Positions 43,788-53,458 are shown, counted from the stretch's first letter. The stretch is DNA of 64,000 bases from Arthrobacter ipis (GCF_014694315.1 NZ_JAAOXD010000009.1:320575-384574), one strand, 5' to 3'. Notes: generated from the sequence alone by a model not told the origin. Numbers and translations are program-made.

Positions 43788-44705
43788 ATGGAGATACGGC
43801 AGCTGAACTACTTCATCGCCGTAGCGGAGGAGCGCCACTTCGGCCGGGCCGCTGAGCGCCTCCACATGGCTCAGCCGCCCCTCTCGCAGCAAATCCGCCA
43901 GCTGGAGGAGCAGTTGGGTGTGCGCCTGCTCAACCGCACTACCCGTAGGGTAGAGCTCACGGCGGCCGGGCAGGAGCTGCTGACCCGGGGGCGGCAGATT
44001 GTCAACGCCGTCGGAACCCTCCGGGCGGACGTGTACCAGGTCGGACAGGGTGCTGCCGGGGTGTTGCGCGTGGGCTTCTCCGGCTCGGCGACCTATGGGG
44101 TTATGCCCCCGATCGTCCGCCGGGCCAAGCAGGAACTTCCGGGACTGTCGCTCACCCTGCATGGCGAGATGCTGACCCCGGCAATGGAGGAAGGACTGCG
44201 GGATGGCACCCTCGATGCGGCGCTGTTGCGTCCACCTGTCGCCTCGCAGGAGATCGAGTACCACGTGGTGACGCGTGAGCCGCTAATCGTGGCGCTGCCC
44301 TCCTTCAGTCCCCTTGCGGTGGACCGGCCAGTGTCAGTGCACGAACTTCAAGACCAAGCGTTCATTGCCTATCCCCCGGATTCTGTTCTCTACCGGACCA
44401 CCTCAGGCATTTGCCGCAAGGCCGGTTTCCAGCCGCGCATCTCCCAAGTGATCAGTGAGACCTCCACGATGCTCTCCCTGGTGGCCGCCGGTGGTGGTGT
44501 AGCCATCATTCCAGCAAGCATCCGTGCCCTTCAGCTTGAGGGCGTGGTGTATCGGGACATTGAGGAAGCCCCCGAAGTTGAACTCGCCGTCGCTTGGCGG
44601 CGTGAGGACCGATCCGCGCTGCTCCACAATTTTCTCGGCGTCGTGCGCACAGCGACGACAGATCTTCCCAGTAGTCACGTTTCCTCCCCTCCCGGAACGC
44701 GATAA
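43788..44705 (+). CDS. LysR-family transcriptional regulator (BenM/CatR-like)
   Basis: A 305-residue regulator. HTH: MEIRQLNYFIAVAEERHFGRAAERLHMAQPPLSQQIRQLEEQLG, with the AQPPLSQQI recognition helix common to BenM, CatM and CatR. The effector domain carries VLRVGFSGSATYGVMP and ETSTMLSLVAAGGGVAIIP. ATG at 43788 has GGAGGAAAGG upstream; the frame extends another 27 codons without support. It is downstream of the symporter on the same strand and convergent with the LuxR gene. Muconate or benzoate as effector is inferred from family and context. Confidence 0.88.
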   Translation: MEIRQLNYFIAVAEERHFGRAAERLHMAQPPLSQQIRQLEEQLGVRLLNRTTRRVELTAAGQELLTRGRQIVNAVGTLRADVYQVGQGAAGVLRVGFSGSATYGVMPPIVRRAKQELPGLSLTLHGEMLTPAMEEGLRDGTLDAALLRPPVASQEIEYHVVTREPLIVALPSFSPLAVDRPVSVHELQDQAFIAYPPDSVLYRTTSGICRKAGFQPRISQVISETSTMLSLVAAGGGVAIIPASIRALQLEGVVYRDIEEAPEVELAVAWRREDRSALLHNFLGVVRTATTDLPSSHVSSPPGTR

Positions 44706-44732
44706 CGGTTGCCTCATGGACATGACCTGTCC

Positions 44733-47591
44733 TCAGTCCGCGGCCCGAAACCGTGCCGCCAGTTCACTCCGGGAGCGGATCCCCAACTTCCCGTAGATGC
44801 GCGTCAGGTGGTACTGCACGGTCTTCTCGGCCAGAAACAGGCTACGGGCAGCCTCCTTGTTGGTTGCGCCCGCGGCCACTAGCTCGGCCACAGCCTGCTC
44901 CTGGGCCGTGAGCTGGACCTGCGGGCGGGTCACGGCGGCGAGCACGGCGTCAGAAGGGTCGGGCAGGTTGCCGACATCAAGCCCTGTCGCCTTCAGCTCC
45001 CGGTCGCATCTGTCCACGTACGTGACAGCGCCCAGGGAATCGTAGAGATCCCTTGCCACGCGAAGCACTGAGGATGCCAGGCGTCTCTTACCGGCCCGTC
45101 GCATGCTCTGCCCGAAGGCAAAGCTCACCCTTGCGCGCAGGTACGGCCGGTTAAGCCCGCGCAAATGTCCCAGTGCCGCCTCGAAGTGCTCCCGGGCCGT
45201 GTCGGGATCCCCTTGGGCGGCAACGAGCCGGCCCCTGGCCCACGCCATGCGTGCCAGGTCAGAGGGCACTGCCCGCTCCCGCCGCACCTGCTCGAAGGCT
45301 GTGAGGAACGTGTCGGCGAGGTCAAGCTGGTCCGTCATGACCAGGGCGTTGACGTAGGTGTCTTGCCAGGGCCAGAAGGACACCCGGTTCTCTGTCCAAG
45401 GATCCAGCTCCGTGAGGGGCTGCAGTACGGCCAGAGCGCTTTCATAGTCCGCACGTGCTTCATGGAAACGCGCCCGGGCGAGACTGGCCGGTACCTGCAT
45501 GGCACGGTAAGTGCCCGGCTGCACGGCCGCTTGGGAGACGTAGTACCGCGCCCGGTCCCAATCCCCACGCATGGACCACAGTTCAGCGGCGGTCCAGTAC
45601 AACAAAGGGCGGATCAGCGGCATCCGCGAGGTCTCGAGCCGCACCGAAGCATGGGCAACGGTGGCGGCGGCCGCATCCCAGTTACCGAGCACGAGGTGGG
45701 TGCGGGCCAGCCACGCCTCGGCCCACAGGGAGATCCGCAATGATCCGCCCCGGAACTCAGTCGGGGCAGCGGCTTCGAAGTTTACAAGCGCTGTCTCGGC
45801 GTCGTCCAGGCGCAAGGCCAGCCAGCCGGCACCCATCTGCACACGCTGCTTCTGGGCATTCTCGGAGGCGTGCTCGAAGGCCCTGCGATAGGAACCCTCT
45901 GCTTCGGACAGCCGGCCCTGGGCGTAAAGGCCCAGCCCGTAGATGGCCTCGGATTCGATGTGGGCCGGGGTGCCTGGCTTCGTGAGGGTCATTGCCTGCT
46001 CCGCCCAACGGGTGATGAGCCGGCCGTCCCACGAAGCCACCCCGTGCAGAACCAGGCGTTGGGCCACCTGCGCGGCGGCCACCGGGTCCCGCTCCGGATT
46101 GCTCGTTCTCCAGGCCATTTCCAACTGGGTCTGGGCACTGTGGTTCTGTCCCGACGCCGTGGAGAGGTAGCCAAGCACGGAGGAGCGCAGCGGTGAGGGC
46201 GCCATGGCGTCGACTGCCGCGGCCCACATCTGCGCCTGCGCCATGTTGCCGGAACCCACGAGGGCGTCTACTGCTCTAAGGAGCCGATCATGGATGGTGC
46301 GGGGGTCCGCGGAGAGCCTCGACGCGGAGAACAGTGCCGTCGAGACATCGCCCCAGGCTCCCACGACAGCCTGTTGGCGGGCGTACTCTTCCAGCTCCGC
46401 GGCCAATTCTTCGTCAGCGCCTGGTGTAGCGGACACGCGGTGGCCCAGGCGATCGCCCTCAAGCTGCACGGTTTTCGCAGCCCGTCGGTGCAGGTCCATC
46501 CGCCGGCTGGGTACGATCTGCTCATAGACGGACTCCGTGGTGCCAGCCTCAAAGAATGTCACCACCGAGCGTGACTGTTCTACTGAAAGGCCCAGCAATC
46601 CGGCTCGATGGCCCTCGTCGAGTGCATCCATCACAGACGCGACTCCGCTGACATAGGCAACCTCAGCTATGCCCGCGCTGCTTCTAAGCACAGACGCGGC
46701 CTCCGCCACGGCGACCAGCTCCGGAGACGCTGCGTGGAGGAGACTGCGCACTCGGGCGCGCACGCGGGAACTAGGCGGCAGGGACGAAAACCACGTCTGC
46801 CAGGTTTCCGGCGGAAGCTCAGCCAGGAGCTCCACAACCGTCTGGGGCAAACCACCGGTATGCTGCACTACGCCGTGGGCCGCCGTCGCGCTCATGTCGA
46901 TGCCGAACTGGCGCAGGGCGAGCTCCTGAACCTGCTCCGGTGACAGTGGTTCCAGCGGAAGGCGGGAAACTTGATGTCCGGTGAGGAAGGCGAGCACGCC
47001 GGCGGGTACGAACTGTGCTTGAGTGGGGTCCAGAGTGACTACGAAAAGGATTCGCTTGGAGCGGAGCCGTCGCATAACGAACACGAGGACGTGCAGGCTT
47101 TCTGCATCCAGGTGCTGGATGTCGTCGACGGCAACGACCACGCTCCCGTGCGATTGAAGCCCATCGAGGTGCGCATTGAGAGTCGAGGCGTAGTTGGCCA
47201 CTTGGGCAGGGCTAAGAGCACCGGCCAGATCCGATGCCGGCGCCGCGGCCCGATCATGGTCCTTGGCCGAGCGCAGGGGCGGGGTGACCATGAGCTGGGA
47301 GTAGCCAGCGAGGGGGAACTGCGCCTCCCACTCGTCGCCGGTAGCGGACAGCACCCGCACACCACGTGCCACGGCGCGGCAGTGCTCCAGGAAGTGATCC
47401 AGCACAGCAGTCTTGCCGGATCCCCGTGGGCCGCTGAGCACCACTGAACGTACGGCCCCCTTGCGCACGGTGCGCAGCGCCTCCAGCAACTTCTCCAAGA
47501 CCTCAGCCCTGCCGAGGAGCGCCAGATCTTCCTCGCTGTCGCCGTGGTGAGGGCCGGGGATCATGCTGGCAAGCTTACTCGAGCGCGGCAT
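44733..47591 (-). CDS. LuxR-family ATP-binding regulator (LAL type, BenR-like)
   Basis: A protein of about 952 residues. Near the N-terminus is an AAA/STAND ATPase with Walker A LSGPRGSGKTAVLDHFLEH and Walker B VVVAVDDIQHLD; a long TPR-like helical middle follows (AQGRLSEAEGSYRRAFEHA and similar); the last 65 residues are a LuxR HTH (LTAQEQAVAELVAAGATNKEAARSLF...YHLTRIYGKLG). The start is uncertain among GTG 47618, ATG 47591 (GCGGGGGC upstream) and ATG 47564. It follows benD on the same strand within 34-61 nt. LuxR-type regulators control benzoate clusters in Corynebacterium and relatives, so a role as activator of benABCD is likely. Confidence 0.88.
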   Translation of the reverse strand: MPRSSKLASMIPGPHHGDSEEDLALLGRAEVLEKLLEALRTVRKGAVRSVVLSGPRGSGKTAVLDHFLEHCRAVARGVRVLSATGDEWEAQFPLAGYSQLMVTPPLRSAKDHDRAAAPASDLAGALSPAQVANYASTLNAHLDGLQSHGSVVVAVDDIQHLDAESLHVLVFVMRRLRSKRILFVVTLDPTQAQFVPAGVLAFLTGHQVSRLPLEPLSPEQVQELALRQFGIDMSATAAHGVVQHTGGLPQTVVELLAELPPETWQTWFSSLPPSSRVRARVRSLLHAASPELVAVAEAASVLRSSAGIAEVAYVSGVASVMDALDEGHRAGLLGLSVEQSRSVVTFFEAGTTESVYEQIVPSRRMDLHRRAAKTVQLEGDRLGHRVSATPGADEELAAELEEYARQQAVVGAWGDVSTALFSASRLSADPRTIHDRLLRAVDALVGSGNMAQAQMWAAAVDAMAPSPLRSSVLGYLSTASGQNHSAQTQLEMAWRTSNPERDPVAAAQVAQRLVLHGVASWDGRLITRWAEQAMTLTKPGTPAHIESEAIYGLGLYAQGRLSEAEGSYRRAFEHASENAQKQRVQMGAGWLALRLDDAETALVNFEAAAPTEFRGGSLRISLWAEAWLARTHLVLGNWDAAAATVAHASVRLETSRMPLIRPLLYWTAAELWSMRGDWDRARYYVSQAAVQPGTYRAMQVPASLARARFHEARADYESALAVLQPLTELDPWTENRVSFWPWQDTYVNALVMTDQLDLADTFLTAFEQVRRERAVPSDLARMAWARGRLVAAQGDPDTAREHFEAALGHLRGLNRPYLRARVSFAFGQSMRRAGKRRLASSVLRVARDLYDSLGAVTYVDRCDRELKATGLDVGNLPDPSDAVLAAVTRPQVQLTAQEQAVAELVAAGATNKEAARSLFLAEKTVQYHLTRIYGKLGIRSRSELAARFRAAD

Positions 47592-47625
47592 TTGCCCCCG
47601 CCAGCGCGTTCCCGTCACGGCATAC

Positions 47626-48453
47626 TCAACCGAGGTCCCCGCCTGCCACCGGGAGGATGCTGCCCGTCACATACGACGCTTCGTCGGATGCCATGAACAC
47701 GATCGGCGCAGCCTGTTCGTCCAGGGTGCCGTATCGCTTCAGAAGGGAGGACTCCACGGTCTGATCCACGATGGTCTGGTACCACGCCTTTTCGGTCGAC
47801 GACTGTGCTTCCGGTCCGCGCTTGACCTTTCTGGGCGGGGCTTCCGTGCCACCGGGGGCGGTAGCGACAACGCGGATACCGTGCGCGGCGACCTCCATGG
47901 CCAAGGACTGGGTCAGGGCGTTGACGCCGCCCTTCGCCGCGGCGTAGGGGACGCGGTGCATCCCGCGGGTGGCGACTGAGGAGACGTTGACGATGGTGCC
48001 CGCCCCCTGCTCGAGCATGGCCGGGAGCACGGCGCGGCAGGACCATAGGGTCGGGAAAAGCGAACGCCGGATCTCCCTCTCGATCTTCTCCTCGTCGTAC
48101 TCTTCGTAGGGGCGGGCCCAGATGGTTCCCCCCACGTTGTTGACGAGTACGTCAATCCTGCCGTGAAGGTCCAGCGCCGCGCTCACGGCCTGTTGTGCGC
48201 CCGTGAAGGTTTCCAGGTCCACGGTCACGGCGATGGCGGACCCTCCGGACCCTGACCTGTTCGCGGCTTCCCGGATCTCCTGGGCGACCTCGTGAACGAT
48301 GTCGGCGCGGTCCACAAGGACGACGGCGCCCCCTTCTGCCCCGATCCGCTCGGCGACCTTTTGGCCGATACCTTGGGCTGAACCGGTTACAACCGCCACC
48401 TTGCCGGCGAAGCGGCCGGGCGTGACGAACTGTCCGGCGTAGGTCGTAACCAT
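47626..48453 (-). CDS. benD: Benzoate cis-diol dehydrogenase
   Basis: A 275-residue SDR that oxidises and decarboxylates 1,6-dihydroxycyclohexa-2,4-diene-1-carboxylate to catechol with NAD. VAVVTGSAQGIGQKVAERI is the cofactor motif; NNVGG, SSVATRG (catalytic Ser) and the YAAAKGG motif (catalytic Tyr and Lys) are intact. The WARPYEEYDEEKIEREIRRSLFPTLW segment is typical of BenD. Its ATG overlaps the benC stop by one base (TGATG), so it is coupled to benC. It completes benzoate-to-catechol conversion with BenABC. Confidence 0.94.
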   Translation of the reverse strand: MVTTYAGQFVTPGRFAGKVAVVTGSAQGIGQKVAERIGAEGGAVVLVDRADIVHEVAQEIREAANRSGSGGSAIAVTVDLETFTGAQQAVSAALDLHGRIDVLVNNVGGTIWARPYEEYDEEKIEREIRRSLFPTLWSCRAVLPAMLEQGAGTIVNVSSVATRGMHRVPYAAAKGGVNALTQSLAMEVAAHGIRVVATAPGGTEAPPRKVKRGPEAQSSTEKAWYQTIVDQTVESSLLKRYGTLDEQAAPIVFMASDEASYVTGSILPVAGGDLG

Positions 48454-50027
48454 CAGGAAACTTTGCCTTTGGCGTCGATAGCCCCGGACATAGTGCCCTT
48501 GGCGTCGCGGGCGTGAGCCATAATGACTTCCCGGGCGCGCTCCTTGTCCTGGAGCTCGAATGCGGCCACGAGTTCGAGGTGGTCCTGGGCGACCCGCTCG
48601 AAGATTTCTGTGCCCTTCACGAAGGTCGCTGCCATCTGTGCGTGAACGTCGAGCCGTCGGTATGACTCCAGCAGCATCGGGTTATCGCAGATCGTGAAGA
48701 GGTACTCGTGGAACTCTTCGTTGGTCCTTACGTACTGTTCCGGGTCGAGGACCCTGCCCAAGTCGACGGCGCGTGTGGTCGCCTCGGCGAGGCGGCGGAA
48801 CTGGTTCAGCTGCTCCTCGCTGAGGCGGCCCACCATCAGTTCGGTCACCGCAAGTTCAAGGCCCATCCGCGCTTCCAGGTGGGCGAAACTGTCCTCCTTA
48901 CGGAATTCAAGCCGGCCGGTCTCCAGTGAAGAAATCGCCTGGACGCGACTGACCGTGTCTCCTTCGGTCTCCAGCTTCTCCACCGGCGCCGGCGCGCCTG
49001 TCTCGTCGTCGCCGCCAGTGGTTTCCTTCGGGGCGAAACGCTCGAAATAGAAGTTGGCCGGCCGGATGTCCTCGGTGTCCAGCCACTTGGAAACGGCGTT
49101 CACCATGGGCGGCGGACCGCACAGGTAAATATCGACGTCGCCGTCGTTCAGGTGGGACGGCTGAATGATCTGGGTGACATATCCCGTGTGCGGGGCGGAG
49201 GTACCGGCCTCGGAGGCGATGTAGTCCCAGGTGAAGCCCGGCAGCTTCGCTTCGTAGGTGCGCAGCCAGTCGAGCCCGACGATGTCGGCCTCACGGGAGA
49301 CGCCGTAAATCAGGTGGACCGCGGTGGCCGGCGGGTCTTCGGAGAGCTTTTCCAGGATTGACAGGAGGGGCGCGAGTCCGGTGCCGCCTGCGAGCAGAAG
49401 GAGGGGGCGCTTTGGTTCGCGGAGGAAGAATGAACCGTAGGGGCCGGTGAACTCAATTGTGTCCCCGACTGCGGCCCGGTCACGCAGGTACTCAGACATC
49501 GCGCCCTGCGGGGTTATGCGCACCATGAAGGACGCGTCCGCCCCCTCGGGACCATTGCTGAAGGAGTACGAGCGCTCGGCGTCGGCGCCCGGGACCTTGA
49601 TGTTGACGTACTGGCCGGGCAGGAACGCCAGGGCGTCCCGGTTCTGCACCTCCAGGGCGAAGGAGATCGTGGACTCCGAGTGCCTGTCCAGCTCTTTGAG
49701 GGTCGAGGTGAACGTGGCGGCGGAGGTCTTGGCGGATTCCGAAGTGGCTGGGATCTGGATGGCGAGGTCTGATTCCGGGACGGCCTGGCACGTGAGCAGG
49801 TAACCCTTCTCGAGCTCCTCCTCGGTCATGGCGTCGTCAATGTAGTCCCCAGGGTCAAACGAGCCTGAGTCGCAAAAGGCCTTACATGTACCGCAGGCGC
49901 CGTCGCGGCAGTCTGAGGGGATGTTGATGCGCGCCTTGTATGCGGCGTCCATGACGGTCTCATAGTCGCCGACCTTGATGACCTTGGTGACGCCGTCCTC
50001 GAAGCTGAGGGCTACCTGATGGCCCAT
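48453..50027 (-). CDS. benC: Benzoate 1,2-dioxygenase reductase with C-terminal FCD-like domain
   Basis: A 524-residue protein against about 340 for gamma-proteobacterial BenC. Residues 1-95 are a plant-type [2Fe-2S] ferredoxin (Cys40, Cys45, Cys48, Cys80); 105-205 bind FAD (RSYSFSNGP); 208-335 bind NADH (LLAGGTGLAPLLS, YLCGPPPMV). This part passes electrons from NADH to BenAB. After a linker (336-380), residues 380-515 form an all-helical region like the FCD domain of GntR/FadR regulators: LEARMGLELAVTEL, NEEFHEYLFTICDNPMLLE, QDHLELVAAFELQDKERAREVIMAH, with candidate metal ligands Asn436, His440, His483 and His505. There is no DNA-binding domain. Rhodococcus BopZ is known to have a long C-terminal extension. 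ATG at 50027 has AGGAGG upstream. Confidence 0.93.
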   Translation of the reverse strand: MGHQVALSFEDGVTKVIKVGDYETVMDAAYKARINIPSDCRDGACGTCKAFCDSGSFDPGDYIDDAMTEEELEKGYLLTCQAVPESDLAIQIPATSESAKTSAATFTSTLKELDRHSESTISFALEVQNRDALAFLPGQYVNIKVPGADAERSYSFSNGPEGADASFMVRITPQGAMSEYLRDRAAVGDTIEFTGPYGSFFLREPKRPLLLLAGGTGLAPLLSILEKLSEDPPATAVHLIYGVSREADIVGLDWLRTYEAKLPGFTWDYIASEAGTSAPHTGYVTQIIQPSHLNDGDVDIYLCGPPPMVNAVSKWLDTEDIRPANFYFERFAPKETTGGDDETGAPAPVEKLETEGDTVSRVQAISSLETGRLEFRKEDSFAHLEARMGLELAVTELMVGRLSEEQLNQFRRLAEATTRAVDLGRVLDPEQYVRTNEEFHEYLFTICDNPMLLESYRRLDVHAQMAATFVKGTEIFERVAQDHLELVAAFELQDKERAREVIMAHARDAKGTMSGAIDAKGKVS

Positions 50028-50157
50028 GATTTCCTCCTGGCTGGGGCTGCGTCCTCGCAACCCCGAAAGTTAGTGCTGTTATCTCGTTGACGGTGATGCC
50101 GGTCAGGATGCTCCTGACTGTGGCCGTGCCATCGGCCACGGCCGGCACGGCATGGCC

Positions 50158-50694
50158 TCAGACCATGTAGACATCCACGACGTGGTGGATGTAATCGTTC
50201 TTCAAGACAACCTTCTTCTTCATGATCACCGGCTCTTCGCCGGAGAGATCGATGGTGTAGAAGCTCGTGCCGAAATATGTGTCTGTGGTGTTGTAGCGGA
50301 AGTACAGGGTGAACCAGTTGAAGCGAACCTTCACCTGGTCGCCGTCGTGCTCCAGGATCTCAATATTCGTGATGTTGTGCCCGGTGCGGGGCTCGGGCAG
50401 TGACGTCGCCGAGGAACGGTCCGTTTTGATCCGGAACACCCGGTCCTCGATGCCGCCACGGTTGTCGTAGTAGATCAGCGAGATCTCGTTCTGAGGATCC
50501 TCTGTGAGCCGATCATCGACATCCCATGCCGGCATCCAGTATTCGGAGTCCGGGTGGTAGCACTGGAGCCACTCGTCGAAATGGCGGTCGTCGAGGAGGC
50601 GGGCCTCCTTGTACAGGAACGCACGCACGGTCTCGAGGGCGGCGATGTCCTCCGCGCTTTTCAGCGCGGGCAGGGGGTTAAGTAGGTTGACCAT
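50158..50694 (-). CDS. benB: Benzoate 1,2-dioxygenase small (beta) subunit
   Basis: A 178-residue ring-hydroxylating dioxygenase beta subunit with the NTF2-like fold. EARLLDDRHFDEWLQCYHPDSEYWMPAW, RTGHNITNIEIL and the closing YIHHVVDVYMV match BenB/XylY. It has a structural role in the alpha3-beta3 oxygenase. It lies 38 nt after benA and 130 nt before benC, in the order benABCD. ATG at 50694; the ribosome site (GAGAG) is weak, which may reflect coupling to benA. Confidence 0.94.
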   Translation of the reverse strand: MVNLLNPLPALKSAEDIAALETVRAFLYKEARLLDDRHFDEWLQCYHPDSEYWMPAWDVDDRLTEDPQNEISLIYYDNRGGIEDRVFRIKTDRSSATSLPEPRTGHNITNIEILEHDGDQVKVRFNWFTLYFRYNTTDTYFGTSFYTIDLSGEEPVIMKKKVVLKNDYIHHVVDVYMV

Positions 50695-50732
50695 TAATGT
50701 TCTGCAATCTCTCTGTGAGTCGGGGCGCTTTG

Positions 50733-52115
50733 TTAGACAGTGACCGACACGGTTTCGTTGGTGGACGCTTCCGCCTCCGTGAGAGCCTTGTCCATAACTT
50801 CCTTCCAGTACCCGTGCTGGATCGGGTAGAGCCCTTCGTCCTCAGTGCGAACGCCAGAGGCGATTACCCGTGTCATGCCCAGCGCCGTGGCCTGTTCGTC
50901 AGGGCCGGTGATCTCGTGGGTGGAGCCGCGCGACATGTCGTTCCACGGCGCCGACGTGGCCCAGTAGGTCTTGTTGCAGGAGCGGAACTCCTCGAGGTCG
51001 TCCGGTGTCGCCATACCGGTCGCGTTGAAGAAGTCCTCGTACTGGCGAATGCGCTTTGAGCGGTTCTCCTGGGACTCCCCCTTGGGGGCAATGCAGTAGA
51101 TCGTGACCTCGGTCTGGTCAGCGGAGATCGGCCGGAAGTGACGGATCTGCGAGGAGAACTGGTCCATGATGTAGACGTTGGGGTACAGGCAAAGGTTGCG
51201 CGAGATGTTGATCATGAAGTTCGCCATCTCCTCGCCGTACTTCTCGACGAGCTCGTCGCGGCGGTCCCAGAGGGGACGGTCCTGGGGGTTGGTCCACTCC
51301 TGCCAGAGCAGCAGGTGTCCGTGGTCGTAGGAATAGAAGCCGCCCTTGACCTTCCCCCATTTACCGGCGTCCATGGCTTTGGTCTTGTTGGCGGAGTCAC
51401 CGGCACTGCGGCGGGCTGTGGTCGCGGCGTAGTTCCAGTGCACAGCGGTGACATGGTAGCCGTCGGCGCCGTTTTCTGCCTGCACCTTCCAGTTGCCGTC
51501 GTAGGTGTAAGTGGAAGACCCGCGCAGTACTTCGAGTCCCTCCGGAGACTGGTCCACGATTGAGTCGATCACCTTAGTCGCGTCTCCCAGGTGTTCCTCG
51601 AGCGGAAGGACGTCCGCATTCAGGGAACCAAACAGGAATCCGCGGTACGAGTCAAAGCGGGCGACCTTGGTGAGGTCGTGCGAGCCCTCCTTGTTGAAGG
51701 TCTCCGGGTATCCGGCATTGCGGGAATCCTTAACCTTCAGCAGCTCCCCTGAATTTTTGAAGGTCCAGCCGTGGAACGGGCAGGTGAAGGTGGTTCTGTT
51801 GTCAGTTTTGCGGCGGCACAGCATCGCGCCCCGGTGCGAGCAGGCGTTGACGATGCAGTTGATTTTCTCGTCCTTGTCCCGGGTGATCATCACCGGAGTC
51901 CGCCCAATGTAGGTAGTGAAGTAGTCGCCCACGTTGGGAATCTGGGATTCATGTGCGAGGTAGACCCAATTGCCCTCGAAGATGTGCTTCATCTCGAGTT
52001 CGAATATCTCCTGGTCAGTGAAGATTTCGCGTTTTGCGCGGATGACTCCGTTCTCACGATCATCAATCACGGCGTCGGCAAGGACCTCACGGACACGGGT
52101 CAGGTTCTCGGTCAT
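50733..52115 (-). CDS. benA: Benzoate 1,2-dioxygenase large (alpha) subunit
   Basis: A 460-residue Rieske non-heme iron oxygenase subunit that dihydroxylates benzoate to the cis-diol. The Rieske cluster ligands are Cys92-x-His94 (ACSHRG) and Cys112-x2-His115 (CPFHGW). The mononuclear iron site is in [13 protein letters not shown], with His221 and His226 and the bridging Asp218. [14 protein letters not shown] and the [16 protein letters not shown] segment are BenA/XylX-like. ATG at 52115 was chosen for its GGAGC ribosome site; the upstream extension has none. It is the first gene of benABCD and divergent from catA. Confidence 0.95.
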   Translation of the reverse strand: MTENLTRVREVLADAVIDDRENGVIRAKREIFTDQEIFELEMKHIFEGNWVYLAHESQIPNVGDYFTTYIGRTPVMITRDKDEKINCIVNACSHRGAMLCRRKTDNRTTFTCPFHGWTFKNSGELLKVKDSRNAGYPETFNKEGSHDLTKVARFDSYRGFLFGSLNADVLPLEEHLGDATKVIDSIVDQSPEGLEVLRGSSTYTYDGNWKVQAENGADGYHVTAVHWNYAATTARRSAGDSANKTKAMDAGKWGKVKGGFYSYDHGHLLLWQEWTNPQDRPLWDRRDELVEKYGEEMANFMINISRNLCLYPNVYIMDQFSSQIRHFRPISADQTEVTIYCIAPKGESQENRSKRIRQYEDFFNATGMATPDDLEEFRSCNKTYWATSAPWNDMSRGSTHEITGPDEQATALGMTRVIASGVRTEDEGLYPIQHGYWKEVMDKALTEAEASTNETVSVTV

Positions 52116-52240
52116 CACGTGCTCCTTCTTCGGAGATTGGGGGCGGCAAGCGGCGTCCCGGGGGAACAGGGCTTCTGCCCTCTGAGGAAAAGGTATGTGA
52201 GCCATTCTTGCCCAGCGTGACAGCTCTCACATCAGGTAAA

Positions 52241-52260
52241 CCCCTAGGTTCGACCAAGGG
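52241..52260. promoter_or_regulatory. Inverted repeat in the benA-catA divergent promoter region
   Basis: The 331-nt region between the benA and catA start codons holds the promoters of both operons. An inverted repeat CCCTAGG-N5-CCAAGGG (arms 7 nt, one mismatch) lies 126 nt from the benA start and 187 nt from the catA start. It is a candidate site for the LuxR or LysR regulator of the cluster. Clear -35/-10 pairs could not be assigned. Confidence 0.4.
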
Positions 52261-52446
52261 TCCTTTTATGTAAGTTTTGATACCGAAAGGAGCGCTAATA
52301 GATACTTGTTTCGTCCTTATCCCGCACGTAACCTGAGATGGACGTCACGTGAAGCCGATGGCCCGGCGGGCCCAGCCTGCGCCGGCACGTCGCGGCGGGA
52401 TAGGAGCCCCTCCTGTCCCGGATTCAAGGATGATATGGAGATCACC

Positions 52447-53331
52447 ATGACCGAGATTCAGGCGGACATCCGCAAAGAGAATGAGGGCACTGCCGTAGAG
52501 GCCGGGTCGAAGGCCACCGAGCGCTTCGCCGCCTCGGGCAAGATCGCCGGCCTGGGCGTACCCAAGGAGCGTGTGAGCCTGCTCGCCGGAGCCCTGATCA
52601 AGGCTGCCAACGACATCGTCGTTGAGCACCAAGTCACCTATGAGGAGTACAACGCGCTCAAGGCGTGGCTGATCAAGGTCGGCACCGATGGGGAATGGCC
52701 CCTGTTCCTCGACGTGTGGCTCGAACACACGGTGGAAGATGTCAATTCCCAGGACCGCCCCGGCACCCGAGGCACCATCGAGGGCCCCTACTACGTACCG
52801 AACTCGCCGGTGCTCGAGTCCCCGGCTACTGTGGAAATGCGTGAGGGCGAGGAGGGCACACCGCTGCGCTTCAGCGGCCGCTTCACCGACACCGACGGCA
52901 ACCCGATCCAGGGCGCACAGGTCGAGATCTGGCACGCGGACGCGGCCGGGTTCTACTCCCAGTACGCTCCGGGCCTGCCGGAGTGGCTCTTCCGCGCTAC
53001 CGTGAAGGCGGATGACGATGGGCAGTTCACTATCCACACAATGCGACCGGCCCCCTACCAGATTCCCACTGACGGAGCCTGCGGGCAGCTGATCAATGCC
53101 GCTGGGTGGCACGCGTGGCGCCCGGCCCATATCCACATCAAGGTCTCCGCGCCCGGATACCGGCCGGTGACGCAGCAGCTTTACTTCCCCGGTGACCCGC
53201 ACAACGCCGATGACATCGCTTCGGCAGTCAAGCCCGAGCTGATGCTCGACCCCAAGCCGCGCCCCGATGGCGCGGCCGGCGAGGAAGCCGTTTACGACTA
53301 CGTCCTCGCCAAGGTAGGGCAGTCCAAGTAG
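52447..53331 (+). CDS. catA: Catechol 1,2-dioxygenase
   Basis: A 294-residue intradiol dioxygenase that opens catechol to cis,cis-muconate. The four Fe(III) ligands are Tyr170 (GFYSQY), Tyr204 (PAPYQIPTDG), His228 and His230 (AHIHIK). The N-terminal helical dimer domain precedes GPYYVPNSP and the VEIWHADAAG beta-sandwich start. ATG at 52447 has GGAG 6 nt upstream; the longer open frame is not needed. It is the first gene of catABC-benE, in the order catA-catB-catC. A hairpin lies 48 nt after its stop. Confidence 0.95.
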   Translation: MTEIQADIRKENEGTAVEAGSKATERFAASGKIAGLGVPKERVSLLAGALIKAANDIVVEHQVTYEEYNALKAWLIKVGTDGEWPLFLDVWLEHTVEDVNSQDRPGTRGTIEGPYYVPNSPVLESPATVEMREGEEGTPLRFSGRFTDTDGNPIQGAQVEIWHADAAGFYSQYAPGLPEWLFRATVKADDDGQFTIHTMRPAPYQIPTDGACGQLINAAGWHAWRPAHIHIKVSAPGYRPVTQQLYFPGDPHNADDIASAVKPELMLDPKPRPDGAAGEEAVYDYVLAKVGQSK

Positions 53332-53378
53332 CGGACTCCCGTATGCCTTGGCCATGGCGGCCACGGCCAAAGAAGCGT

Positions 53379-53398
53379 CCCAGAGCAAAAGCTCTGGG
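53379..53398 (+). terminator. Hairpin between catA and catB
   Basis: CCCAGAGC-AAAA-GCTCTGGG is a perfect 8-bp stem with a 4-nt loop, followed by CGTTTCT. It could act as a partial terminator that lowers catBC expression relative to catA, or as an mRNA processing and stability element. Confidence 0.6.
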
Positions 53399-53458
53399 CG
53401 TTTCTAACGTCTTCCGCCAATAGGCTTCGCCTCGTCTGACCCGAAAGGAAACGCGCCG

